64,000 nt of DNA from a bacterium (GCA_024742475.1 JANSYI010000032.1:38896-102895), one strand, 5' to 3'. Shown: positions 50,810 to 60,933, counted from the first letter of the stretch. Notes: generated from the sequence alone by a model not told the origin. A program made the numbers and translations.

Positions 50810-51094
50810 TCAGTACTCGTCGACGAGGTGCTTGACCACGCGCTGAATGTTGAGCACGTCGGGGTCGGAGGACTCGCCCAGGCTGTCCACCAGATCTCTC
50901 GCGCCCGAGCGGCTGCCGTTGCCATCGCACACGCTCGTGTGGCTGTGCCCCACGTCCGTGAAGGTGACGTGGTCCGACCCGATGTGCAGGTGCGGCTCCC
51001 GGCTGCGCGACGGCACGAACCCCTCGCGGTTGTCGCCATCGTAGGTGATCGCTTGTTTGTTGCAGTACTTCTTGACGATCTTGGCCCAGCTCAT
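50810..51094 (-). CDS. Small His/Asp/Ser-rich hypothetical protein
   Basis: The 94-residue soluble protein (MSWAKIVKKYCNKQ...) has a basic N-terminus and a middle with EPHLHIGSDHVTFTDVGHSH, rich in His and beta-prone. The C-terminal helix is acidic (DPDVLNIQRVVKHLVDEY). No family is recognised. ATG 51094 is preferred over an ATG six codons upstream because TACGGT lies 6 bases before it. It begins 51 bases after the left copy of the 66-bp repeat, and its composition is less GC-biased than neighbours. It may be a toxin-like or accessory protein; this is speculation. Confidence 0.65.
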   Translation of the reverse strand: MSWAKIVKKYCNKQAITYDGDNREGFVPSRSREPHLHIGSDHVTFTDVGHSHTSVCDGNGSRSGARDLVDSLGESSDPDVLNIQRVVKHLVDEY

Positions 51095-51100
51095 GAAGGG

Positions 51101-51106
51101 ACCGTA
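51101..51106 (-). promoter_or_regulatory. Candidate -10 box (TACGGT)
   Basis: On the minus strand TACGGT ends 6 bases before the ATG at 51094. Confidence 0.45.
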
Positions 51107-51144
51107 CCGCAACCGGCGGCTCGCGTCCGCCCGGCCCGGTCGCA

Positions 51145-51210
51145 GCGCGGTCTCACCGAGGCGTCAGCGATGCCCGCTACACCGCGAGCCGGCGGGTGCC
51201 GAGTGAGACC
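51145..51210. repeat. 66-bp direct repeat, left copy
   Basis: This copy is identical to 52160-52225 except at 51174 (C here, A at 52189). It contains terminal inverted octamers GGTCTCAC (51149-51156) and GTGAGACC (51203-51210) and a smaller inner inverted repeat AGCG...CGCT, so it can fold into an imperfect hairpin. No coding similarity continues on either side. Confidence 0.9.
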
Positions 51211-51233
51211 GACCTTCGGCTTCACGACCGCTG

Positions 51234-52157
51234 CTACGGGTTGCTGCTGGTGTTCGGCGCTGAACCGGCGGCAGAGAAGTCGACGACGGGCCCATCGGCT
51301 GTAGATCGCGCGTCGAATCGCAAGAATCCGCCGGGCTCGTTGGCGAAGAGCGCAAGCTCGGTGGGGGCTTGAACCGGAACGGGGCTCGCTTGGCTCGGCG
51401 AGTCGAGCCCCGTCCCATCGGGCCACACGTAGTTTCCACCCGGCCGCACCACGAACGCAGCCTCGCCCGGGTCGGCCCCCTCGAGCACCGCCCAGACTTC
51501 GAGCGCGTAGCGAGTGCAGGGGCCTCCGAGCGATGTTGGCGTCGGGTCTTCGATGATCGCTTCGCCCCGCGCCCACACGACCCCCGCGGGGTGCAGGACT
51601 CCGACCACGTCTGCCTTCCGGTCGGAGACGACTTCGTCGGCGGTGCACCGCTCCTCGAACCCGACGAGCAGCCGGTCCCGTCCCGGCCCGGGGTTGAGAC
51701 AGACGACGTCGTGTCCCGACCCGCCGACCGCGATGACGGTGCTGCGGCGATGGACGACGACCGTGTCGTCGCCGCCGCCGAGCAAGAGAAGGTTCGTTCC
51801 TCCCCAAACGTGCACCTCGTCGTCGGCATCGGATCCGATGACGATCGAAACGCCGTGGCCCAGCTGCACCGTCGTCTGCCCACGGGCCCATACGAGCCCT
51901 CCGTTGCGTCCCGTCGCGGCCCTGTCCGCGCCGTGCGGAAGCAGCAGCACGTCGAAACCGGCACCACCGGCGAGCTGCGCATGCGGGCCGTCCGCTCTGA
52001 GGACGTCGTGGCCGCCCCGGCCCGCAAGGACGGAGTGCCGACCCGCGATGAAGTCGGAACCCGAGGTGCCATGCACGACCATCGACGAGTCGCGGAGACC
52101 GGGATCGCCTACGGGGAACGCCGCCGCGGCGAGGATCATCAGAAGTCGCCCTATCAT
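51234..52157 (-). CDS. Secreted RTX-like beta-roll protein between 66-bp repeats
   Basis: The 307-residue protein has a signal peptide (about 1-16; LLMILAAAAFPVG). Glycine/aspartate nonapeptide-like repeats follow (about 30-155), resembling hemolysin-type calcium-binding repeats: GTSGSDFIAG, GRGGHDVLRA, GGAGFDVLLL, GGGDDTVVV and GGSGHDVVCL. A C-terminal part of unknown type (about 160-307) contains four Cys-poor beta stretches. The ATG at 52157 lies 2 bases from the right repeat, and the stop 23 bases from the left repeat. The gene thus forms a one-gene module bounded by direct repeats, inserted after the last gene of the Bat/MoxR-type operon. Calcium binding and function are inferred. Confidence 0.78.
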   Translation of the reverse strand: MIGRLLMILAAAAFPVGDPGLRDSSMVVHGTSGSDFIAGRHSVLAGRGGHDVLRADGPHAQLAGGAGFDVLLLPHGADRAATGRNGGLVWARGQTTVQLGHGVSIVIGSDADDEVHVWGGTNLLLLGGGDDTVVVHRRSTVIAVGGSGHDVVCLNPGPGRDRLLVGFEERCTADEVVSDRKADVVGVLHPAGVVWARGEAIIEDPTPTSLGGPCTRYALEVWAVLEGADPGEAAFVVRPGGNYVWPDGTGLDSPSQASPVPVQAPTELALFANEPGGFLRFDARSTADGPVVDFSAAGSAPNTSSNP

Positions 52158-52159
52158 CT

Positions 52160-52225
52160 GCGCGGTCTCACCGAGGCGTCAGCGATGCACGCTACACCGC
52201 GAGCCGGCGGGTGCCGAGTGAGACC
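52160..52225. repeat. 66-bp direct repeat, right copy, overlapping the 3' end of a VWA gene
   Basis: This copy supplies the last ten codons and the TAG stop (52192-52194) of the VWA protein gene, starting just after the conserved-looking LLRR tail motif. It has the same terminal inverted octamers as the left copy. Confidence 0.9.
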
Positions 52226-55044
52226 CGTCGCAGCAGCAGGTCGACGATGAGCAGCGGCAGCACCAAGCCCGCGAGCACCCACGGCCACAGCGGCTTTTGG
52301 CGCTCGCGGCCGCCGGGGTCGCCGGGGCTCTCGATGACCGCCTCCAAGGCTCCGGAGGTGGAGGCGACGGGCAGGTCCGCGACGAAGGTGGGCTCGCCGG
52401 TGGCGCTGGGCAGCAGCTCGGTGGGGTAGGGCACGGAGACCTGCGAGACGGCCTCGGCGGCGAGTCGGCGGGGCTCTTGGCTGACGTCGTAGAGGCGGGC
52501 CTTGACCAGCCGCTGGCCCGCCTCGACGGTGCCCACGTCGGCGACGTAGCGGCCGGGTGCGGACAGGCGCAGCGGGATGGTGACGAGGCGCTCGGGGGCG
52601 CCTTCGTCCTGCGAGGGGTCGATGACCTCCAGCTCGCCTTGCAGATCGTTGGCGAAGCCGGTCACCGTGTCGACGTCGACCGCGACCGCGTAGCCTCCGT
52701 CGCCCGCTGGCGTGATGGCGATCGACGCGCCGCCGAGCAAGGTGGCGCCCTGGCGCATGGTGTCGCGGGCCAGCTGCGACCACAGCTTGGCGAAGCCGCT
52801 CCAGGGCAGCCACGTGGCGGCCCAGCGGGCCTTGGCGTCGCTGGCGAACGCCGCGGTGCGACCGAGGCCTCGGCGGCCGCGCACGAGCAGAGGGTCGCCG
52901 AGGTGGGTGCGCAGCAGGGTCTCGGTCATCGCCTTGGCCTTGACCGGCACGATGCCGCGCAGGCCCGGCGCGCCCGTGAAGTCGATGCCGCGCAGGGCCT
53001 GCACGTTCTTGGCGACGCGGGGGTAGAGCGCGAGCTCTTTGGCGGCGTTGCGGGTGACCTCTCGGGTCTCGCGGGAGAAGATGCGCGGCACGTCGGTGCC
53101 GTCGTGGCTGTAGTAGAAGCGCCCGCGCCCGCGACGGGCCACGCGGCGCAGCAGGTCCTTGCCCGCGCCCGCGCCCACGCCCACCGAGCTGACGGTGATG
53201 TCGGCGTCGCGCATGTCGCCCAGCAGCGCCGAGATGCCGTTCTCGGGCGACTGGCCGTCGCTGAGCAGGATGACGTGCTTGACCAGCGCGTTGCTGCCGG
53301 CCAGCTGCAGGTACGCCTCGCGCAGAGCGGGCAGCGCGTTGGTGCCCCCGCCCGAAGTCAGCCGGCGAATGTCCGAGCTGATCCGGATTCGGTTGCTCGC
53401 CGGCTGCAGGCGCACCAGCACGTGCGGGCGAGAGTCGAACGCGATGACGCCGATCTCGTCGCTGGGGTCGAGCGTGCGGGCCGTCGCGCGGGAGGCTTCC
53501 TTGACCAGGTCGAGCTTGTCCTCCGAGGACATGGACCCCGACTTGTCGATGACGAGCACCAAGGCGAGCTTGGGCTGCTCGCGCTGGCGCTCGCCCTCGA
53601 AGCGCACCGGCAACAGGTCGCCCACCGTGCCGCGACCCCAGCCGCCCATGCCGAACGACTGGTCGCCGCCGACCATGATGAACCCGCCGCCGTGATCGAC
53701 CACGTAGCGCTGCAGGGCCTGCTTCGACGCGGCGCTCACCGAGCCCGCGGCCAGATCGGAGAACATCACCAGGTCGAACTCTCGCAGCGCCTCGAACGTC
53801 TCGGGCACGCCCCCGCCCCCGGTCACGGTGACGTCGAGGTGGTCGGACTTCAGCGCCGAGGCCAGCGGCGCGTTGCCGCCCGAGCCCGCGAGCAGCACCT
53901 TGGGGCGCCCGCGAACCTCGCCCGCGACGGCGGCCGCGTCGTTGCCCGTGCGGCGGTTGTCGGGGCCCTGCAGCGTCTGCGGGTCGAGCGAGGCCTCGAA
54001 CACGACCGGGCCCGGCTCGGTCACGCGTGCCTCGAAGGTGATCTGCTGGGGACCTCCGCGCAGCTGCACGTCTTTGAAGGGGTCCAAGGGGTTGGCCGCG
54101 CCGTCGCGCTGCAGCGTCACGTTCACGCTGCCCGGCGCCGTGGCGTAGAGGTCGACGGCGACGTTGAACGTCTCGCCCAGGCGCATCTCGGCGGGCAGGT
54201 GCACCGCCTCGACGAGCACGTCGCCGCGGGCGGCCGGCTCGAACCGCCGCACGTGCACCGAAACGCCGCGCGCCTGCAGCTCGGTGGTGGCGGCGCCGAG
54301 GTCCTCGCGCTCGGCGAGCGATCCCCCGCCGTCGGTGACCAGCACGATGCGGCCCTCGGTCTGAGGGTCGACGAGGGCGGCGGCCAGGCGCAGCGCGCTC
54401 GCGTGGTCGCTGCCCAGCCGGCCCTCGTCCGCGTCCGTTCGCTGCAGCAGGTCGGCAGCCGAGGTGTCGGCGTCGAGGGTGCGGACCTGCGCCCGCTCGG
54501 CGTAGGTCACCACCGCGAGCCGGGTGCGGTCCTCGGGGTCGACGTCGGCGTCGGCTTCGGCCCGCACCTGCGCCAGGCCGTCCTCGAGCAGCGCCTGGGC
54601 CTGCTGCAGCTGCGCGTCGTCGATGCTGTCGGAGACATCGACCGCGAACACGAGCGTCTTGCCGCGGATCGGGCTGCGAAGGCTGGGCTGGGCCAGCGCC
54701 GTGGCCACGGCCATGAGCAGGGCGAGCCGGGCGAGAAGCTGCACGAGCACCTGCGGCCGGGGCACGTCGACGAGCGAGCGGCGCAGCACGAGCACCAAGA
54801 ACGGCAGCACCGCGGCGGGCATCAGCCACAGGGCCTCGGGGCGGGCCAGGGTCGCCACGGGGTCGGTGCCTTCGGTCGCGCCGAGCACCTCGGCCAGCGC
54901 CAGGGGCAGGGGCACCGAGAGCGTGGACGGCCACGGCTGCAACAGCATGAGCACGCCCACCGCGAGCCCGCCCAGCAGCGCGCCCAGGGCGAGGTCGACC
55001 CCGGGGTGCCGCAGCGTGGCGCGCAGGCGCTCGCGCTTGCTCAT
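52192..55044 (-). CDS. Large membrane protein with two VWA-like domains (Bat-type operon)
   Basis: The 950-residue protein has N-terminal transmembrane helices (about 18-36 and 68-88). A first VWA domain with MIDAS DVSDS (about 120; FAVDVSDSIDD) is followed by beta-sandwich segments. A glutamine-amidotransferase-like stretch (FDLVMFSDLAAGSVS, then VVDHGGGFIMVGGDQSFGMGG) comes next, then a second VWA with intact MIDAS DKSGS (LVLVIDKSGSMSS). A final transmembrane helix lies near the C-terminus (LWPWVLAGLVLPLLIVDLLL). It starts at ATG 55044 in an ATGA overlap. Its last residues are encoded by the 66-bp repeat. VWA proteins with MoxR partners assemble complexes at the envelope. Confidence 0.88.
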   Translation of the reverse strand: MSKRERLRATLRHPGVDLALGALLGGLAVGVLMLLQPWPSTLSVPLPLALAEVLGATEGTDPVATLARPEALWLMPAAVLPFLVLVLRRSLVDVPRPQVLVQLLARLALLMAVATALAQPSLRSPIRGKTLVFAVDVSDSIDDAQLQQAQALLEDGLAQVRAEADADVDPEDRTRLAVVTYAERAQVRTLDADTSAADLLQRTDADEGRLGSDHASALRLAAALVDPQTEGRIVLVTDGGGSLAEREDLGAATTELQARGVSVHVRRFEPAARGDVLVEAVHLPAEMRLGETFNVAVDLYATAPGSVNVTLQRDGAANPLDPFKDVQLRGGPQQITFEARVTEPGPVVFEASLDPQTLQGPDNRRTGNDAAAVAGEVRGRPKVLLAGSGGNAPLASALKSDHLDVTVTGGGGVPETFEALREFDLVMFSDLAAGSVSAASKQALQRYVVDHGGGFIMVGGDQSFGMGGWGRGTVGDLLPVRFEGERQREQPKLALVLVIDKSGSMSSEDKLDLVKEASRATARTLDPSDEIGVIAFDSRPHVLVRLQPASNRIRISSDIRRLTSGGGTNALPALREAYLQLAGSNALVKHVILLSDGQSPENGISALLGDMRDADITVSSVGVGAGAGKDLLRRVARRGRGRFYYSHDGTDVPRIFSRETREVTRNAAKELALYPRVAKNVQALRGIDFTGAPGLRGIVPVKAKAMTETLLRTHLGDPLLVRGRRGLGRTAAFASDAKARWAATWLPWSGFAKLWSQLARDTMRQGATLLGGASIAITPAGDGGYAVAVDVDTVTGFANDLQGELEVIDPSQDEGAPERLVTIPLRLSAPGRYVADVGTVEAGQRLVKARLYDVSQEPRRLAAEAVSQVSVPYPTELLPSATGEPTFVADLPVASTSGALEAVIESPGDPGGRERQKPLWPWVLAGLVLPLLIVDLLLRRVSLGTRRLAV

Positions 55045-56990
55045 ACCGTGACCCTCCGGTGGTAGGTCGCCCACTCGAGCGCGATGAGGCCGGCGGCGAC
55101 GAGCATCAGGGCCGTCCACAGGGGGCCCTCGGTCAGCGGCGCCGGCTCGGGCGCAGGGCCTGCGGAGGTCTCCTCGGGCAGCTCCATCGCGGCCAGCACC
55201 GAGTGCAGGTCGGAGGCGTCGGGGTTGGCTTGGTTGACCGCGACCTCGACCTGGGCGCCCGCGGCGGGGCCGTCCAGGGCCGCGATCGTGTAGATGCCCG
55301 GCACGAGGGCGCGCATGCGAAAGCGGCCGCGCTCGACGGGGCGGGTCTGCGGGACGCCGTCGGGGCCGGTAACCTCGACCCGGCCGATGCCCTCGGGCGA
55401 GAGGCCCAGGTCGGCCAGCCCGAGCGCTTGGCTCAGCCCCAGGGGCGCGCTCGCGACGAAGCCCGGCGTACGCTGTTCGACGTAGCGGACGAGGTTGTCG
55501 ATGAACAGGGGGAAGGCGATCCGCATGGGGAAGTCGGACTGGCGCGGGTCGAAGCCTACGCCCAGCGTGATGTGCTCGTCCTCCCGCAGCACGACGATCG
55601 GGTCGCCGAGGCTGCGCACCAGCGCTTCGTCGCCCGGCTGCAGCGCGAACGTGGTGCCGCGCCCGATGTTGATGTCCTTGAGCACGACGTAGTGCAGCAG
55701 AGGATGCTTGCGGGCCTGCTCGGTGAGGAACGGGCGGCCCACGTCACGCGCCTTTTCGATCGGGAACGGCGAGTCCTCGAACCGCCAGGGATCGAACACG
55801 GCGATGTGCGTGTCGGGCAGCTGCGCGGGCAAGGGGTTGTTGCCCAGATCGAAGACGACCAGATCGTACTCGGCGAGGTCGTCGTCGGTGCCTGTGGCGG
55901 CGTCGAGCCGGACGTGGTCCCCGAGGTTGAGCAGGGCCGCGTCGAGGAACAGGTTGGTGCCGTCGCTGATCAGGGCGACGCGCAGGGGCGAAAGCGGAGG
56001 CACCACGGCGAACGCCACGTCGTCGAAGCGAGGCCCGAGCGCGGCGGGATCGTCGGCGGAGAGCCGCGCCTCGAAGCGGGAGCGGGCCGCGTCGAGGTCG
56101 GAGAGCACCTCGCGGCGGGTCTCGCCCGGCGCCAGGGTGAGCGCGCGTCGACCCACCGAGACCCCATCGGCGGTGACGTCGAGGGTGACCGTGGCCGGCT
56201 GCTCGCCCAGGTTCTGGACCTCGGCGAGCACCTCGAGCTTGTCGCGGGCCTCGGGGTAGCGCCGGGCGGCAAAGGCCGTGATGGCGACGTTGTCCGCCGG
56301 GCCCGTGTGCACGTCGATTTGGCAGGGGGTCGGCCCGCCCACGCACGCCTGCAGGGCCGACGCGCCGGCCACGTCGAGCGCGCCGTCGGTGAGCAGCAGG
56401 ATCTGTGCGCCGGGGTTGTCCCGCACGGCGTGCCCGGCCAAGGTGATCGCGCGAGAGAGGTCGGCTTCGCCGTGGGTGGGCTCGATGGTCTCGATGCCCG
56501 CGAGCAGGGCCGAGATGTCGCCCGAGAGCGGGCTGGCCACCGAGACCTCCTCGGCGGCGACGATGACGACGGCGCGATCGGAGGGCCCGAGCCCGCGGAC
56601 CTGCGCGGCGGCGCGCTCCCGGGCGGCGTCGATGCGGCGCAGCGGCGCGTCGTCGGTGCTCGCCTCGGAGGGACCGGCCATCGACGCCGAGGCGTCCACG
56701 ACGATCGCGACCGTCATCGGGTCGCGGACCCAGGCGTTCGTGCGTGGGTCGCCGATCGCCGCGACGACGAGCCCGAGCAGGAGCAGCTGCACCAGCCACG
56801 ACAGGAGCCGTCGCAGCCTCCGCCAGATCTTGCGGCTCTCGGAGTCTCGGGTGACGCGCTCCCACAGCGCGGCGAAGGGCACGACGACCTTGCGCCGCCG
56901 CATGCGAAGCAGATACAGCAGCGTGATCGCGCCACCGCCGACGCCAAAGAGCACCGCGAGCTGCGAGAGGCTCCATCCCGCCCAGCTCAC
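55041..56990 (-). CDS. BatA-like N-terminal membrane protein with VWA domain
   Basis: The 649-residue protein begins with the aerotolerance-type N-terminus: a TM helix (LAVLFGVGGGAITLLYLL), then RMRRRKVVVPFAALW and a second TM (LVQLLLLGLVVAAIG). A VWA domain follows with MIDAS DASAS in VAIVVDASASMAG (about 95), then periplasmic beta-rich and Rossmann-like parts (DLVVFDLGNNPLPAQLPD). A C-terminal TM is present (LWTALMLVAAGLIALEW). The start is GTG at 56990 in a GTGA overlap with the DUF58 gene. It is probably a partner of the MoxR ATPase and the other VWA protein in one envelope complex (family-based inference). Confidence 0.88.
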   Translation of the reverse strand: MSWAGWSLSQLAVLFGVGGGAITLLYLLRMRRRKVVVPFAALWERVTRDSESRKIWRRLRRLLSWLVQLLLLGLVVAAIGDPRTNAWVRDPMTVAIVVDASASMAGPSEASTDDAPLRRIDAARERAAAQVRGLGPSDRAVVIVAAEEVSVASPLSGDISALLAGIETIEPTHGEADLSRAITLAGHAVRDNPGAQILLLTDGALDVAGASALQACVGGPTPCQIDVHTGPADNVAITAFAARRYPEARDKLEVLAEVQNLGEQPATVTLDVTADGVSVGRRALTLAPGETRREVLSDLDAARSRFEARLSADDPAALGPRFDDVAFAVVPPLSPLRVALISDGTNLFLDAALLNLGDHVRLDAATGTDDDLAEYDLVVFDLGNNPLPAQLPDTHIAVFDPWRFEDSPFPIEKARDVGRPFLTEQARKHPLLHYVVLKDINIGRGTTFALQPGDEALVRSLGDPIVVLREDEHITLGVGFDPRQSDFPMRIAFPLFIDNLVRYVEQRTPGFVASAPLGLSQALGLADLGLSPEGIGRVEVTGPDGVPQTRPVERGRFRMRALVPGIYTIAALDGPAAGAQVEVAVNQANPDASDLHSVLAAMELPEETSAGPAPEPAPLTEGPLWTALMLVAAGLIALEWATYHRRVTV

Positions 56991-57925
56991 CGCAGGATGC
57001 CTCCTTGGCGGAACAGGCGGAGCACGAGGTCGTCGAAGGGCACGTCGATGTCGGCCCGGATGTAGCCGATGCCGCGCGTGCGGCAGTTGGTCTGCAGCTG
57101 AGCGCAGAAGCGCTCGTGTGCCTCGGCATAGGCCGACAGGGCCCGAGGGGACAGGGTGACGTCGCGCTCGGTGCCGCCCTCGCAGTCGAGCAGCTTCACG
57201 TCGCCGCGCAGGCCCGAGCCGGTGGGGTCGGCCTCGGTGGGGTCGATGATCTGAATGGCGACCGGCTCGTGCTTGCGAAAGCGCAGCATGTTGAGCCCCT
57301 CGAAGGCGCCCTCGAGGTCGTAGAAGTCCGAGAGCACGATGGTCAGCCCGGGCTGGTTGCTCTGCGCGGCGACGCGGGTGCAGCCGGCGCGAATGTCGGT
57401 GGCGCCCCCGGTCTGGGCGCCGCGCAGGAAGTCGAACACCCGAAAGATGCGGCCCTTGCCGCGAATGGCGGGCAGGGTGACGTGGGTGCTCTGGCTCATG
57501 CAGGTCAGGCCCACGCGGTCGAGGTTGGCCAGCCCGACGTAGGCCAGCGCGGCCCCGACCTGCTGGGCGTAGCGGAGCTTGGCGCCGCCGCGCAGGCACA
57601 TCGAGTCGCTCACGTCGACCACCACGCGGATCGGGAGGTCTTCGTCCTCCTCGAACAGGCGGATCAGCGTGCGCCGCAGCCGGACGTAGACGGTCCAGTC
57701 GAGGTTGCGAATGTCGTCGCCGGGCGAGTAGGGCCGGTGGTCGGCGAACTCGATGCCGCTGCCGACCTTGCGGGTCTTTCGCTCGGCGCGCTGACGCCCC
57801 CGAAACAGCCGCCGCGCGATGACCTGCAGCAGCTCCAGGCGAGCGAGGAACGCCTCGTCGAAGAGGTCGTCCGTGCTGGGCGTGGCCGCCTTGGCCGCGC
57901 CGAAGAGTCTCTCCCTCAGGCCCAA
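56987..57925 (-). CDS. DUF58 domain protein
   Basis: The 312-residue cytoplasmic protein has the DUF58 signature YSPGDDIRNLDWTVYVR (about 69-85). A VWA-like fold follows with VVVDVSDSMCLRGG (about 104). DUF58 proteins are almost always encoded beside MoxR ATPases and are thought to be their partners or substrates. The best start is TTG at 57925, 4 bases after the MoxR stop, since no ATG or GTG is placed better. The gene ends in a GTGA overlap with the BatA-like gene. Confidence 0.9.
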   Translation of the reverse strand: MGLRERLFGAAKAATPSTDDLFDEAFLARLELLQVIARRLFRGRQRAERKTRKVGSGIEFADHRPYSPGDDIRNLDWTVYVRLRRTLIRLFEEDEDLPIRVVVDVSDSMCLRGGAKLRYAQQVGAALAYVGLANLDRVGLTCMSQSTHVTLPAIRGKGRIFRVFDFLRGAQTGGATDIRAGCTRVAAQSNQPGLTIVLSDFYDLEGAFEGLNMLRFRKHEPVAIQIIDPTEADPTGSGLRGDVKLLDCEGGTERDVTLSPRALSAYAEAHERFCAQLQTNCRTRGIGYIRADIDVPFDDLVLRLFRQGGILR

Positions 57926-57929
57926 GGCG

Positions 57930-58937
<1,008 letters not shown>

Positions 58938-58947
58938 GAAGATGTCG

Positions 58948-60933
58948 TCATTGTCGAGGCTGGATGAGCTGGTAGTACCGACGGATCGCGCGGCGGCGCG
59001 CAGCGGGCAGGGCCTCGTTGTCCAGAGCGCTCTGCGCAAAGCCGCGGTAGTCGGTGTAGACGTCGCGATAGGCCTCGGTGGCGAAGCCTTGCTGGCTGGA
59101 GTCGCGGATGACCTCGGCCCGGGACACGCCCCGACCTTCCTTGGCCTTCACGCGCACGGTGGTCTTGTTGGTGGCGAGGGCTCGGTCTTCGCCCATGGGG
59201 TCTTGGCTGCCATCGCCCATGCCGTCGCCGAGGCCTTGACCCTGGCCTTGGCCCTGTCCCTGGCCCTGACCTTGGCCTTCGCCCTGACCTTCGCCTTGGC
59301 CCTGGCCTTCGCCTTCACCTTCGCCCTGGCCTTGACCTTCGCCCTGGCCCTGGCCTTCGCCTTGACCCTCGCCCTCCATCATCATGGTGGGTTGGCCGTC
59401 GCCGACCTGGCCTTCGACGAGCAGCGTGGACTTGCCCTGCTTGCCGCCCTTGCCGTCTTTGCCCTGCTTGCCTTGCTTGCCCTTGGCGGCCTTGGAGAAG
59501 CGCTTGAACTGCTGGCGGCGGCGGTTTTGGCCCTCGCCCTGCTTGCCGGCGCGGCGAATGAACGACTTGGCCTCCTGCAGGCCGTCGCGGGCGGACTTGC
59601 TGCGGCGGGCGTTGCGAGCCTTGCGGGCTGCGTCGGCGGCCGAGCGGGAGAGCTTCTGGGTGGAGCGCTTGCGCTGGCTGGGGCTCTGGCCCTTGCGGGC
59701 GGCGTCCTTGGCCTGGCGCCGCAGCTGGTCGAGCCGTCGCTGGGCCTCCTCCTCGCGCTTTTGCTGCCGGCGCAGCTGCTCGACCCGCTTCTTCAGCTCC
59801 TCCTGCTTCTTCTTCAGGCGGCGCTCGTCCTCTTCGTCCTTGGGCTTGCGCTTCTGCTCCTTGCGAAGGCGTCGTTCGGCCTCGTCGAGGGCTTCGTCGG
59901 TCTTCTTGCGCTGCTCGGCCTGGTCCTTCGCGGCCTGCCTCAGGCGGCGCTCGACCTCTTCCATGGCCTTTTGCAGGGCCTCGTCGGTCTCCTTGCCGCC
60001 GGCCTCGGCCGCGTCGGCGGCGTCGGACATGGCCTGCTCGGCGTCTTCGGGGGTCTTCTGCTCGAAGGCGTCGCCGGCCTCTTCGGTGATCTCGTGCTCC
60101 TGCAGGGCGTCGGCGAGCTCGCGGACGGTGTCGGCGAGCATGCCGGGGTCCTCGTCGAGATCGATCTCGAGCTTCTGCTCGGCCTCGGCGAGGGCTTCTT
60201 CGAGCTTTTCGAGCTCGGCGAGGGCGTCGGCGCGATCCATGGTGCCCTCTTCGAGCGCGTCCAAGATCTCGAGCATGCGCTTGGCGATGGCGGCGACCTC
60301 GTCCTCGTCTTCGGTGAGCGAGCGGAGGTTTTGGCGCAGGGGCTCGGCGAGGGCCATGTCGACCCCGGCGCGCTCGCTGGCGACGGCGAGGGCGGGCGGG
60401 ACGACGGCCCAGCCTCCGACCTGCGCGGTGTTGGCCTGCGGCGGGGGGACGAGCATGGCGACGGCGACCGCGGCCAGCCCGAGGCCGTCGACCCAGCGCG
60501 GGGCGGGCACGCTCAGGGGAACGACTTGGGCGGGGTCGAGGTCGGCCGCGAGGGCTTCGGCCCGCTCGCAGAAGTAGGTGGCCAGCTGGGCGGTGCGGGG
60601 GTCGTCCGCCTGGGGGGGCGAGGCGCGAAACTCGAGGGCGGAGCCGATCTGATCGCCGAGGCCGTAGTGCTCGTCGACGCGCCGGGCGGTCTTGCGCAGG
60701 GAGCGGGGCCGCAGGCTCGCCCAGGCGAGCACGGCGGGCACGGGCAGGGCGCAGGCCCAGATGCTAAGCGGCGGCCAGCCGAGCAGGCGGGTGCCGAGCA
60801 CGGCGAGCGCGGCGATCCAAAGGCCCGCAGGCAGCGCGACGCGGGCGAGGCCCACGGCGGCGTCGGCGAGACGCTCCCGTCGCTGGGCGGCGCCGAGCAG
60901 CCTCCCGATGGCGGCGGAGGGGCGTGCGCTCAC
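58948..60933 (-). CDS. DUF4175-like membrane protein with long charged coiled coil and GEGQ repeats
   Basis: The 661-residue protein has three N-terminal hydrophobic segments (about 30-62 and 155-172). A very long charged helix follows (about 200-480; alternating Lys/Arg/Glu/Gln). A Gly/Glu/Gln tandem stretch comes next (about 515-565; EGQGEGQGQ units) and an ordered C-terminus (about 570-661; VSRAEVIRDSSQQGFATEAYRD). The layout matches DUF4175-type proteins encoded beside MoxR/VWA genes. The start is GTG at 60933 in a GTGA overlap. It may be a structural arm of the envelope complex; no enzyme motif is seen. Confidence 0.8.
   Translation of the reverse strand: MSARPSAAIGRLLGAAQRRERLADAAVGLARVALPAGLWIAALAVLGTRLLGWPPLSIWACALPVPAVLAWASLRPRSLRKTARRVDEHYGLGDQIGSALEFRASPPQADDPRTAQLATYFCERAEALAADLDPAQVVPLSVPAPRWVDGLGLAAVAVAMLVPPPQANTAQVGGWAVVPPALAVASERAGVDMALAEPLRQNLRSLTEDEDEVAAIAKRMLEILDALEEGTMDRADALAELEKLEEALAEAEQKLEIDLDEDPGMLADTVRELADALQEHEITEEAGDAFEQKTPEDAEQAMSDAADAAEAGGKETDEALQKAMEEVERRLRQAAKDQAEQRKKTDEALDEAERRLRKEQKRKPKDEEDERRLKKKQEELKKRVEQLRRQQKREEEAQRRLDQLRRQAKDAARKGQSPSQRKRSTQKLSRSAADAARKARNARRSKSARDGLQEAKSFIRRAGKQGEGQNRRRQQFKRFSKAAKGKQGKQGKDGKGGKQGKSTLLVEGQVGDGQPTMMMEGEGQGEGQGQGEGQGQGEGEGEGQGQGEGQGEGQGQGQGQGQGQGQGLGDGMGDGSQDPMGEDRALATNKTTVRVKAKEGRGVSRAEVIRDSSQQGFATEAYRDVYTDYRGFAQSALDNEALPAARRRAIRRYYQLIQPRQ
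59225..59375. repeat. Low-complexity Gly-Glu-Gln coding repeat
   Basis: Short purine/pyrimidine-imbalanced units (ggccttggccctggcc and variants) encode about 50 residues of G-Q-G-E repeats in the DUF4175-like gene. Unit length is a multiple of three, so expansion keeps frame. Confidence 0.8.

Noticed and set aside
51145..52225. Classic integron cassette with attC sites
   Set aside because: The repeat ends do not carry the GTTRRRY/RYYYAAC core sites and no integrase is present, so only the cassette-like layout is reported.
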